This document shows positions 1 to 10,420 of a DNA stretch of 64,000 nt, piece after piece. The first letter of the stretch is position 1. Each line of letters opens with the position of its first letter. The DNA lies in NCBI GenBank assembly GCA_015179045.1, contig WHUZ01000005.1:1798001-1862000 (forward strand), in the 5' to 3' direction. Position numbers and translations under genes: made by a program. Below the pieces are notes generated by a model. It saw only the letters and a list, made by a program, of their open reading frames with translations. It had not been told where the DNA came from and searched no databases. This DNA comes from Kalaharituber pfeilii. Taxonomy: Eukaryota > Ascomycota > Pezizomycetes > Pezizales > Pezizaceae.

Positions 1-1067
1 TGCCCTCCCGCCTCCTCCAGTCCCTCGTACACCTTCTCTATATCCCTCTTCCCCACAATGACATACCATCCTTTCCCCGTCACCATACCCATTTCCCACT
101 CCCCAATATCTCCATTACCACCCCCACCACCATCACCCTCCCTAGTCCCCACCAACCCCTCCCTCTCCAAAGTCTCTACAACCCACCTATCATTTCTCCC
201 TTTAACCAGCGGTACCAAATCTCTCTTTATATTCCATGCCCTCCTTCCCCTCCCCGCCCCTCCAGCACCACTCATAACCTCCCGCTTGATAGCCTCCACG
301 TCCTCCCTCCACCGTCTCTCCTCCTCCCTCTCCCTCTCCAACCTCTGCAGCCTCTCCTTCTCTCTTCTGGCATCAATCTCCTCCTCAGCAAGCGCGCGTC
401 GCCGTTTCTCCTCAAACTGCTTTTCCTGCAGCTCCTCCTCGACCGCGCGGGCCGCCTCGGCTGCAGCGAGGGCTTGGCTGCGGATGAACTCGTTGTATGC
501 GCGCCGCTGGTCGCGGCGAGCGAGGGATGCAGCTTTTTTGGTGCCGACGGTGCGGGTACGGGGCGGGCGGTGGGGTGGTGTGGGGGCCTGGTTTTGTGGT
601 TGGGGAGCGTCGCCGGAGGAAGGTTGGTGGGGGTTGGTAGCGCCGGCGCCAGTGCTGGGCCCGGCGGCAGAGGGGTCGGAGTCGGAGCGAGAGCGGGAGC
701 GGGGTCCGGGGGGCGTGATGAGTTCGTATTCGTCTTCGTCGTCACCGTATTCTTCCTCTTCCTCGTCCGCATCTTCCACTGTGGGACTATGTGAAACCGG
801 ACGTCGAATGACCTCAAATTCACTCTCCGCCTCGCCTTCCCGCTCCTCATTTTGGCTACTTTCACCGTTACCTCCAGCTTTACTGTCGCCGGCGCCGCCT
901 CCTGCGTCTGAGCCTAAGGGAACCCACTCTTCCTCTGCTATACCATTACCGGTCTCAGGTGGCGACCGTGACGCTCTACTGGCATCTAACCGGTCCAAGA
1001 CAGCAAGCACGACGAAGGCGATGATGAGGAGCGGGGAGAAGAGCAGGAGGTTTGTGACGAACGACAT
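1..1067 (-). CDS. Membrane-anchored coiled-coil protein, partial (possible DDRGK1-like)
   Basis: An open frame starts at an ATG at 1067 and runs off the window at position 1 (354 complete codons, no stop). Residues 1-25 are a hydrophobic signal-anchor (MSFVTNLLLFSPLLIIAFVV). They are followed by an acidic low-complexity stretch, a Pro/Arg-rich linker, then an Ala/Glu/Arg-rich coiled coil (about residues 190-260). The visible C-terminal part looks like a small alpha/beta or winged-helix fold ending TGKGWYVIVGKRDIEKVYEG. The order anchor, charged region, coiled coil, winged helix is that of DDRGK1/UFBP1, the ER adaptor of UFMylation. The resemblance is architectural, and the DDRGK motif itself is not seen (GKGW in its place), so the name is only a hypothesis. 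The start is the first ATG and places the hydrophobic segment at the N-terminus. Arg/Glu codons and GC-rich composition support coding on this strand. Confidence 0.6.
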   Translation of the reverse strand, partial: MSFVTNLLLFSPLLIIAFVVLAVLDRLDASRASRSPPETGNGIAEEEWVPLGSDAGGGAGDSKAGGNGESSQNEEREGEAESEFEVIRRPVSHSPTVEDADEEEEEYGDDEDEYELITPPGPRSRSRSDSDPSAAGPSTGAGATNPHQPSSGDAPQPQNQAPTPPHRPPRTRTVGTKKAASLARRDQRRAYNEFIRSQALAAAEAARAVEEELQEKQFEEKRRRALAEEEIDARREKERLQRLEREREEERRWREDVEAIKREVMSGAGGAGRGRRAWNIKRDLVPLVKGRNDRWVVETLEREGLVGTREGDGGGGGNGDIGEWEMGMVTGKGWYVIVGKRDIEKVYEGLEEAGG

Positions 1068-2228
1068 GGTGATGTGCGATGGTAGTGGTGTATGTGTGTA
1101 TGTGTGGTTTCGACGGGAATTGTGATATTCCGAACAAGTTCGTTAGTTGAAGAAATGACGAATTATGGCTGCCCACCCCGTTAGCTATAGAAAGTTGCAG
1201 AGCCTCAAATTGCTTAAGCTTTTACGGATGTGGGGTGGGGCTTTCGGTATGCTCCCGCTTCCCCCCGCAGTAATAATATCTCAGTCATCCACACACACCC
1301 CATATGTACTAGTCTCGAGAACTAAACATCTCCCCCAGTGCATATTCGCCATTGTTTAAAACGCAAATCCCCTTCAAATATTGTAAAGTCCCGGATGGTC
1401 GATACTAAAAGGATTACGCTTCGCCCGTTTGGTTCTTTTATAATCAAAAATCTCCTATAATTATCCGTGCCTTTTTTTTCACCCTGCACAGTGTATATAT
1501 ACTTGAATGATACATAGCCATCGGTACGTTACATATACACATATATACACAAATGCTTATATTGAAACACCGACTTTCTCAAAGAAGGCAAACATAAGGT
1601 TAGGAAGAGGGGGAAAAGAAGAAAAAAAAATTATTCTGAACTGTTATATCCGATCCCATCTTGCTCGCAGACAGATTAGTGAAGGGCAAACGCTGGAGAC
1701 CCAAAGCCGCGCCTAACATCTGCCAGAGGAAAAGTATCATTTCCATCCTATACAAAACCAAACACACTGCCGGCCTCGAATTGCCACTTCATATTCAGCA
1801 ATCGAGAGCCCCTTTTCCTCCATTGTCAAGCCCAATCACTTAGAAACAATATCTTGTTGCTTCAAAAGTCCCCGAACGGCTACTATGTAATTGATTACTT
1901 ATAAGAGAGACGGCGTATCTTTACTCTGTACTTATGCTTTTGCCGGGAGAGAGATGCTGCGTGCGGGAGTGCTCAATTTTTCGAGGTGGTAGATTGTTAA
2001 GGATGATTTGAGCCCAACGCCGCTGCGTATGAAGCACGCCAAAACTACTCGAGTACCCCCTAAGAGAAGCAAAAGCAAAGTATAGATGTACCGGAAACCG
2101 AGGACAAGACCAGGTCGATACCATATCCTTTGATATAGTCCGCCTTTAAAGAGGCCAGCATCAATGATTCGGTCTCTATCGATCCTATAATGACGGACTT
2201 CGCGTGTTAAGAGAAACCATGATATGAC
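1068..2228. other. Intergenic, no gene seen
   Basis: Promoter side of the minus-strand gene at 1-1067. AT-rich with short A and T runs. Short open frames on both strands have no recognisable motif, so nothing here is supported as coding. Confidence 0.5.
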
Positions 2229-2618
2229 TTGGGCTGTTCCAGTAACAAAGAGATTATATCGGATCATCAGGCAACAGGGGGGACAGAAGAGTTTGTGATC
2301 ATAGACATTATTTCTGAGGAGGCAGAAATGTTTGTTTTAGTAGTTGAAGCGAAGTTTGGACAACGCAATGAACAGCTCATGCTCACCATAAAGAATATGA
2401 GATACAAACGAGAACGGAAGAGGTATATGGCTTCACAACAACTCGAGACAATCGGCAAATGGTTAACATGTAATGGCAGCAACGTTGAAGTGACAGAAAA
2501 CCTTTCGGTGTTTCGGCATGTCAGAGAATTGAAAGAGAGACGGATGGAAGGCTGCTCCATCTTAGTCGACCTCAGCTATCATGCATTATGCGAAGAAATC
2601 ATAGCACAAAAGGACTAA
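2229..2618 (+). pseudogene. Fragment of fungal PD-(D/E)XK-like hypothetical family
   Basis: The open frame of 129 codons has no ATG near its 5' end (first ATG at 2328) and stops at 2618. It contains FVLVVEAKFGQRNEQL followed by a helix LTIKNMRYKRE, and ends CSILVDLSYHALCEEII. I recognise this layout (hydrophobic beta strand plus V-E-A-K, then a helix with Q/L, a degenerate middle, and a C-terminal 'M..GS.LVD..Y.AL' helix) from a large fungal-specific family of uncharacterised proteins whose VEAK motif resembles a PD-(D/E)XK nuclease core. Relatives are usually 200-400 aa, so this is a truncated C-terminal remnant. The middle part, normally a 'GFVTTG..W' strand, is replaced by an unrelated-looking sequence, consistent with decay. 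Neighbours are transposon relics. A short intact gene with an upstream exon is possible but not supported. Confidence 0.4.
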
Positions 2619-3599
2619 AGATGCCTGCTTGCTACGAGGACACAACTCATCCTCATCCAAACTCTACCACTCCCCTAATCTATCCACCTCCACTATCTCC
2701 CCTCTATAATTTTCTCTACATCCTCATCATTTCCTCTTAATCACCCTTTTATCTCTCGGTCTTTTTTATCATCCCTCCCCAGCTCATATATGTGGAATCT
2801 GCAAAGTCCCGGGTGTAATATAAGCATATACTGTGTGATGATGATGAGAGAGAGCTAGAGAGAGAGAGAATCTCCAGGCGCCCCACAGTTCCCACCCAAT
2901 GGCCATGTACCTCAGCCGCTACCAGTATCCACACATACCTATGAGACTAACACATACCATAACAATACATGCTCAATAACCGTCTTAGTCATAACTACAT
3001 CTCAGTCATCAATACTCCTCACACAGGGGTTATATTTGAAAGATCAAACCTGGCATAGACATTCGGGGCCCATTGTGCATGATAAACGAAATTCAAATTA
3101 CAAATATTGCTGCCGATGTGACAGCCATAATTGGTGACAGCTCTTCTCGTGCGTGAGGTGAGTGGCATAGCATATGAATACATACTGCAAAATCCACCTA
3201 TTCCATCGAACAAAACTCTTGCCTGATTCTCAGTCGTAAATCTGAACCCGACTCAGTTTTAATCTTTGCAAAAAATGATTCTAAGTCGTGGATGAATTCC
3301 AGCCTCAATCTAGGATCATCTGTGAATCCTCCATCCGTAGAGTACGCCTGAGGGAAGTAAAAGCATTCGTCAACGTCCCAAAGTGGATATATTCTGTAAG
3401 GGATGAAGAGTCAAGACAGTCTGCCTTATCATTCTCCATCTCCCCCGAGCTTTATACTCATAGGGGTCGGCCCAAAAGGCCGAGGAGGGAAGCTATCTAG
3501 AATACACAAATAGGTGCATGTACGGAATAGGTAATACTGTGCTTGCCGATGCCAGTCCCACATCCGGGCACCCTGCCTTACATATTCCCGTAGATCTTC
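2619..3599. other. Intergenic, no gene seen
   Basis: Contains a pyrimidine-rich stretch (about 2650-2760) and a GA-repeat patch near 2845-2870. No coding signal was recognised on either strand. Confidence 0.4.
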
Positions 3600-4449
3600 T
3601 CGTTCCTACACCCGGGTCCTCTGTGCAGAGGCCATATGCTCGATGAGTGGAACTTTTCGGCCCGGATCCTCGGCACTATTAGTATTTCCATCAAATCCTG
3701 GAGATTGCGTTCTGCCCTCTGGATAGATGGCTCTAAATCCTGCTCCATGGGCTACATGAATCTCCGCTTTTGGGATATCCAGAGGGCAATCGATCAACAT
3801 TCCCCTCGCTTCCCCGTTCTATCCTTCTCATCCCTTCTGGCCAATCCAGTGCTGCGACAGTCACCCCCTACCCTCTTTGCGACAGGTTTGATCCGCTCTG
3901 CTGCCTTCAAACACATCCTCTGTGTATTGGCCCATTCTTCGTTCCCAAACCAGATATTGAATCCTCTAACACCGCTCTTCCATCTTTGCGCGTTCGGTGA
4001 ATCCCTCCTCCGACCTCTTTCTCTTAAGCTTTCGGCATTTCCGCATGATGTGATCCGTCATTGCTTGTCTTTTTTGCAGAGAGGACATTCCATCCTCTGT
4101 GACAAATCTTCATGAATGCTCTCATATCTGTAATTGTCCAATGCCTTAATCGACCCTAAGTCTTTGCTCCTAGGTCCTCCTGAACTTCGCACTATCATGC
4201 CCCTTTGCTTCCGCTACCGTGCTCTCCCCAGGTGCTCCTTGCACCCTCCATTGCTGTTCCACCTGTTTCTTGGCTTCCCTGCCCGCCATCTCGTTTCCTG
4301 CAATTCCCATGTGAGCTGGCATCCAGATCACACACCCTTCTATGCCCTTCTGAGCTAACTTGCGGTTCATTCCGCTCTGATGATTCAGCTTCGGTTGCAA
4401 AGTATGTGCACATGTCAAATCGTTTATCTCGACCGTGTCGACCTCTCAA
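3600..4449 (-). mobile_element. Decayed LINE (Tad-like) fragment, RNase H region
   Basis: On the minus strand, 4418-4170 encodes a recognisable RNase H C-terminal block: GCVIWMPAHMGIAGNEMAGR followed by EAKK. This matches the 'W.PgH.Gi.GNE.AD..AK' signature of RNase H domains in fungal LINE elements (Tad1 clade). The frame then stops, and short pieces in other frames continue downstream, including a CPLCKK zinc-knuckle-like motif near 4075 that suits the tail of such an ORF2. No intact reverse transcriptase is present. The fragment is clearly dead. The exact limits are uncertain because the boundaries carry no target-site duplication that I could see. Confidence 0.5.
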
Positions 4450-4461
4450 AATACCCTCAAA

Positions 4462-5130
4462 TGAGCCAACACTAGAGGACGAAGCCTAGTAGGGGAGTTC
4501 AAGTCTATTGATGAGGATGATTCTCTCTCGTCTCGAGTCTAAACTAGGGCTTTAAATACTGTGGCTCGCACACCAGAAGCTTCTGTCATCGCTATGCGTC
4601 ACATCGCCATGCAGCCCTTGCTGCCCATGTAAAAGCTTCTGTCACCGCTGTGCGCCATATGCAGCCCTGACACCGCTATGCGCCATTTGCGCCATGGAGC
4701 CCTGACAGAAATCCCTCAACACTCCTCCTGCTTTTGTTGCAGATGGCGGCTCAGTTGCACTTAGGACTTGAAGTGAGTGAAATTTCGGAGTGGTGGAGGA
4801 AATGAGATCCACATAGTGACGGAAAGGGTCGCTTGCTGGGTGTCCTACCGCGAGCATAACTCTTGCTGTGGGAATATTTCTTGCGGAGCTTGTGAAGACT
4901 CCGACACGTTCTGTCGTTTTTGTGAAAGGCTGCTTTCAGAATTAATGTCGGTTGGGTACTTGTAACGTTCTGCACTCCGCTTTTCATTGCTCATTGCTTC
5001 AACACATAGATTCGCGGCTTTCAAGCACGCATCGTGTGTCCTAGATAGTCTAAGTAGGGAGAACTTCAATGATAGTACTATGACAATCCAGCCATGCAAT
5101 TCCTAGTTAAAAGTTAGCTACACAGACTTC
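4462..5130 (-). mobile_element. Probable 3' end of a copia-type LTR element (internal tail plus LTR)
   Basis: Reading the minus strand, a polypurine tract (AAAAGCAGGAGGAG) ends at 4722 and is followed at once by TGTTGAGGGATTTC at 4721. That is the layout of a polypurine tract followed by a 3' LTR. The putative LTR ends in ...GTGTTGGCTCA at 4462 (260 bp, TG...CA). Upstream, in broken frames, are pieces resembling the copia polyprotein tail (a 'Y.PTD' piece, then 'LTKAFHK'-like residues after a shift). No clear target-site duplication flanks the LTR and no 5' LTR is seen in the window. The LTR also contains short degenerate repeats of a CCGCTATGCGCCA-type unit. Confidence 0.4.
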
Positions 5131-6583
5131 AAACAGTCTAGGAAGAGAGCTTCCTCACAAATCAACGGTTGATTATATCATTAGCTAGCCTCAGCAAGAG
5201 TCTCAACATGCTGGACCAGTCACGTGATTGAGTGCGTTATTATCTAGTTATGATATCAGAGGGTGTAACCTGGGGACGAGGCTAGGGTGTAACCAAGAGT
5301 GCATCATTCTTTAGAGTACAAGGCTCTCTGGGATGTATCTCCATGTGACGTACCGGGCCCCGGCTTTACCATTCCTCGCACAGCGCTACCGAAGATAGAC
5401 CTTTTCCAATATTAGGCATGTTAATCCTGAAACTCATGCCTGCGGAGGCGACTCTAGGAGAGGAAGGAAGTTGAATGTGTTTGAAGACAAACTGTAACAT
5501 GTGGTCGGAGGAGGCCGTGTCGGGGGGCGCCATATTCGTTGTAAGTAAAGTGAGGTGATGGGAAGTGGATCTGGATTATGATGAATACTTTATGCATACG
5601 GAGTACCGGAGGAAAATACCCCCCGGTTCGGCTCGATTTGTCAAGAACTTCGTTTGGCCTTCTGCAGAACCCACAACCGAAAAAGAAACAAAATTCGATG
5701 CAAATGTGGTGTCCCTGTCTGGTATGCTGTCTCCAGGTAGTGCTGCGAGCTCTTATACAGCGAATTCTTCTCAAATTCTCCGTTTAGTTTAGTTGTCGTT
5801 CATGCGCAAGCAGAAATTGTAAAATGGCAATTTTAGCACATGTCTTAGAGATACAGTATATCAAGCCAAGGGCGGCTAGCTATGTATGTGGGACGCGACA
5901 GCTAGTCCACAAGTTGCTTCGATACTGCGAGAAGTTACTGTACCCTGCATTAACTCAATCTCGGGCGCTGTGTTAAAGCCACAACGCTCTCACGACTTAC
6001 GTATATAAGTGTCTGCTGAGGCGAAGTGGCTGATTTCCATTAGATTAACAGAGGTTGCCTGCAGAGTTGGGTCCCACAAGGGGTAAGCACTTTGCGCGGG
6101 AACCCATGCCGTCAGCTTCTGAGGCTCTGTAATTTTGTTCATCAGCGTCCCCAATTTCTCAGCATATCCCGAAGCTTCGGTCTCCTCCTCAGCGTCGTTC
6201 TAGCTTCTGTGAATTTTGGGTCAGCGCTCCCGAGGACCATCGTGCAGCCGTGGGTATTAGGATCTTCACGGACGGCCTGGTCATATCCTTCTCAAGGAGC
6301 CACGTACCCCTCTATTGGGAGATACCGGTATTAGATACCTTCTAGCCTGCTCAGATACGCCATTCTCGGCTGCGAGGCCTGTTGGCCATCTCTCCTACTA
6401 AATTTAAGGCACGGCGACTGGACATAGACGCTGGCGATACTTGAGGCAGTGTCAACGCTAGACACTACACTTATTGAGAGCTCCCGCCGGTTTCACTGAT
6501 ACTGGGGCCTGGCTACCCAGGAGCTTTGGCCTCGAAGCTGGTGTGCACTGTTGAACGCTTTCAAATTTTCCAAAGCGACAAAG
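5131..6583. other. Intergenic, no gene seen
   Basis: Mixed composition, with short frames only. The last 300 bases lead into the plus-strand gene at 6584 and presumably hold its promoter. No repeat or RNA gene was recognised. Confidence 0.4.
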
Positions 6584-7940
6584 ATGAAGACCGCATTCAA
6601 TACCCCCACTGCGCAGTCGATGATAGAGCTCTATATGGAGCTCGATGCTATAGAGGTAAGTTGTACCTTGATCCTAGCTTCTCATGGATTTTAGGCTAAC
6701 TGTCGTAGTGGTATTATAAACTTCTGGCGGCAATAGCAAATTGGGCGATGTTGGCTGGATTTATCGTATTTCCTAGTGCATTTGACGACGACAAGAGTAA
6801 ATTTCGGATTGAGGCAGATACCTTACGAGTTGTTGCAGTATGTTTGCTGGTCTTGGGATATATTTTGACTGGAATACTTTGCTGGAGGTTCAAAAATCTG
6901 TTGTTTCAGGTGGAGTCCATATTCCTGTAGGTTCCCCCATCTTAAATCTCCAATCATTGCAAGATCTAACGCACATACATATTAGACCTGGGTTCTCAAG
7001 TTCAACTATTGGGTTCATGAGCTCTTTATTCAATGTGTATGGGAAAACTTACAAAAATGCCGGGGATCAGTGGTCTGCCTCGGCCATCCTTGCAATAGTA
7101 CTGAGTAGCGTTTTCATGATGTATGTCGAACTCTTTTATAACACTATGTATTGCTGAGCTAATGAATATAGACTCTATGGTGCAACGTCACTCAATGCTA
7201 ATCGGAAACTCGACCAAATCAGAAAACTTGATGAATATAGACGTCAACTAGATGACAGTCAGGAAGATCTTTCACTTCTGAGTGAGGAAGAGAGAACACG
7301 AAGGAACCTGCTGAACTTGTTACTATCGCCGCAACTACAGCAGCAGCAACAACAACAGCATAGTACCCGCAACTTATCGAGCTTCTTTTCGAGTTCACCT
7401 ACAAACCTTTCATCAGCTTATGCCCCCTTACCGGCTCACCATTCGCGGTTGCACTCCTATCCAAGTACACCTGCTACTGCAGCAAGGCAGAATAGTCCAA
7501 GCTATCAAATGAGTACTCACCCTGCCTATTCACCTCCTGCGGCAGGGCTGGGAATCGCTGGAATTGGTCGAAACAGTAGGGAAGGCCTACAACAGAGCCT
7601 CCCAATCCATGAATCCTCCAGCAGATGGGGTATTGGAAGGTCAAGATCGTCTGGTGAAGGCAGTGTAGCCACAAGGACAACGTCTAATACAGCATATGTT
7701 TCCCCATCAATGGTTCCATCCTCAACTCCCGTGTCGTATGCTGGCAGTGTGAGTAATATGCAACAAGATAGTGGGCATGGACATTCTGTCAATGCCGGAC
7801 CATCATACTATGATGAAGGAGACAAGGAAGTTGTCAATGCCCCCGCAAAACGCACATCTGTATTTGCTGGAATCAGTGCCACAGTTGGGCACGGACGGGA
7901 GCGAGTAGGAGCGGGATGGACTAGCTGGTCACCTCCATAA
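6584..7940 (+). CDS. Conserved fungal four-TM membrane protein
   Basis: Four exons are predicted: 6584-6655, 6709-6926, 6986-7120 and 7172-7940. All introns (6656-6708, 6927-6985, 7121-7171) are 51-59 bp with GT...AG ends, and the phases agree, giving 397 aa. After a short N-terminus (TPTAQSMIELYMELDAIE) there are four hydrophobic segments at about residues 29-45, 63-83, 95-112 and 128-150. A basic/acidic helix follows, then a long cytosolic-type tail rich in Ser, Gln and Pro with a poly-Q tract. I recognise the N-terminal half as a fungal-wide uncharacterised four-TM family (the 'IELYLELDAI..WYY' start and 'LFQVE.IFLP' before TM3 recur in it). The function is not known to me. The gene is flanked by non-coding DNA on both sides. 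Start choice: the ATG at 6584 gives the family-like N-terminus. Confidence 0.8.
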
Positions 7941-10420
7941 GTTCGAGGCATCCTTCAGGAAAATTCTCTAGGCGTTCAACTGTATATTTTACTGTGCCTT
8001 CTCGGGGGTCTATATTGATGTTCTGAAATCAAAATGTTCCAGGTGTTTATATTTTACTTAAATCCCCACCTCAGCACGTATTCAAGGCATTCTTTATTCC
8101 ATCTGAACTTTTGCATGCTTTTCAATCTGTCTGACTACTCTTGTCTTGTCATTTTTATGCGGAGTATTGGTTTGATTTTTTCTCGGAATTCCTGAAAGAA
8201 TAGCAACGAAATAATAGCATGTTTTCTTGTTGTGTTGCTCGCATACCACCTGTCTGACGCAAGACTATACCATCCGGGGCGCCTGGTAGTTTATGAATAA
8301 TCGAGAATGAAAGGAATAGGAATACTGATTTTTACTGCTTAGTTGGGTATGCGCCAAGAGATAGGAACAGAGAACTGTTTGAGAGCCACAAGCCAAGCCG
8401 TAAACGTCCAAGTGTTACTGCAGGAACTTCGACGCCCCAGCATATCCCTACCGCATTTGCGTAATCTAGTTTACCCTCGCGTCGAGCACTATTTTTGGAA
8501 GTGCCCGCAGTCTAAGGCTGCAAAAAAGCATCGCTATCGCTAGCGTGCAACAAGCGTACTTGGGGCAGACATGGGGGTGCCAGGCAATCATATCATAAGG
8601 ATGGGGACGGGCTGTCAGAGTGAGCCCGTTAATCAGTTTCCAGTTGCAGAGGGGGTTCATGAGGGTTACCAGTCCCACGAGCCACATGAGCAGTCAGGGT
8701 TGTGCTTCGAGAAGTTCCCGAAGCATTTGTGCCTCTTTCGCGAATCTTGTCGGAGGCAAAAAGCATAGTTCTTAGGTAATGATTGCTTTTATATGAGTCG
8801 GCTAAGCAAGCGCTGTCATATTTGCTCTCCTCACAGGTCGAGATTGCCCGCACAGGTATTACTTGTAGTTCGCCCAATTGGAGCACCGCGCTTCTTGGAG
8901 ACGCAACACGAAGCCGTAGCCTGGTTGCACGAAACCACATGCATGTCAGTGCCTACTTTGAGTTACAGCGCGAGCAAAACCAGACTACCTATCATACCAG
9001 ACTATTGCGGTCCCAGCGGAGGCCTGGTTCGAGACTGGGTCCCAGCCTGGATCCACACTGAAGGTTTGCTTTCGAAGCTCGGCAGGATACGTGCGCATAA
9101 GAGGTACTCGTATGTACCATTACCCGCTCACACTTAGCTGCCACTGCGGTGTTGCTCCCGTGGCTGTCCATGTAGAGTACTTCAGCATGCAGCATGCCAT
9201 GTCCGCTTGCTCGTCTCACTCAGACTGCTCCCGGTAGACAGTCTCGCACCCCCGGTAGAGACCACCCTGAAGTATTGAAGACCAGTATCTACATGTACTC
9301 TACATGTACTTGTCTCAATGAAGGCCCATTGCCGCACAGCATCCGGTGGGCGCGGTACTAGCACTCGCTGGTTACGAGACTAGGCCAGTATCACTCGAGA
9401 CTGGGTGTGTGCGGTCCCGCATTGCGGCGCGCAGGGCGCAGATGGCTGTGTACCGATGAGCTTCCCTCCAAGGAGCCTCTTCTTTAATCCACCCTCCGAC
9501 GCTGGTATTGTAACAGCTAACGTCCGCTGTGCCATCCGCCTGATCTGCGCGCTGCGCTTTCTACTGAAGACTGGCACCATTGACTGTTTATTAGAGGATT
9601 CATTCACCCGCCACCCTCGCAGTCGCCGTCCTTGTTTGAGACGCCCCCCAATCTTGCCTGCTTTCGCTCTCCACACCGGGGGTAGCCTGCTCTGTCCGTC
9701 GCATCCACTCTGAATCTTGCGGCCGCTGAGGAGCAGGAGAGAAGCCAGCCCACCTCTGACACGTTCCTGCCTCCGCCGACACTTTCCCGGGGAGTTTTTG
9801 CTGCACTGACAGTGACATTGTCTCAATCTAACGTGCTTGGGCTACTGCGGGCGTAGACAAGGGGGCCCCTCTTGGACGTATCGCGAGCATTCGTGCGATA
9901 GAAGCTGTTGTGGCCAGAGCCTCGGACACCGAGGGCACTGGGCATTCCGCCGCAGCGAGAGCGTTGAGTTTGCTGCACAAGCGCAGTCCCGCCGTCCCGC
10001 CGTCCCGCCGTCCCCGCCGCCCCTCCGGCCCCTCTGCTGCTCCGCTATCTTGCCCTGCCCGCGCAGCCAGGTGGGGAGACGCAGCCTCGGTCCCGATAAG
10101 TGTCTGCGCGCGTCCGCCGACACCCGCCCTCACAGCAGCCCGCCGCGCTGCGCTGTCTGACGCCGGGCACGATTGGCCCTCCGCCCGCGGTTGCTTGCTC
10201 ACACCCCGCTCCGGCACCCCCACCCCCCACCGCCGCCGCCACAACACCCCCTCTCTGCCCCTTTACTGCCGCCCGCGCTGCTGCTGGGATTTTTATTTAT
10301 TTTTGTTTTTATTTTTATCTTGCCCTTTGCTCGCAGAGGCCTATCTGTGCTCTGCTCTGCTTGCTTAATTCACTCCCCCGCCGCCCCCCCTCCCCACTTC
10401 TATTTTGGTTGGTTGCTGCC
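7941..10420. other. Long intergenic region, GC-rich leader before next gene
   Basis: 7941-9800 shows only short frames. Near 9284-9312 the motif TACATGTAC occurs twice close together. 9830-10420 is strikingly GC- and pyrimidine-rich (CCGCC runs, T-rich block at 10288-10320) and probably holds the promoter and long 5' UTR of the gene at 10421. The reading frame is open upstream to 10100, but that extension is low complexity and I do not treat it as coding. Confidence 0.45.

Noticed and set aside
4462..4721. Complete solo LTR
   Set aside because: No target-site duplication was found, and an internal polypurine tract lies next to it, so I describe it as the 3' end of a broken element instead.
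10100..10420. In-frame N-terminal extension of the Q-rich gene
   Set aside because: Low-complexity, GC-rich leader; the ATG at 10421 starts a more typical N-terminus.
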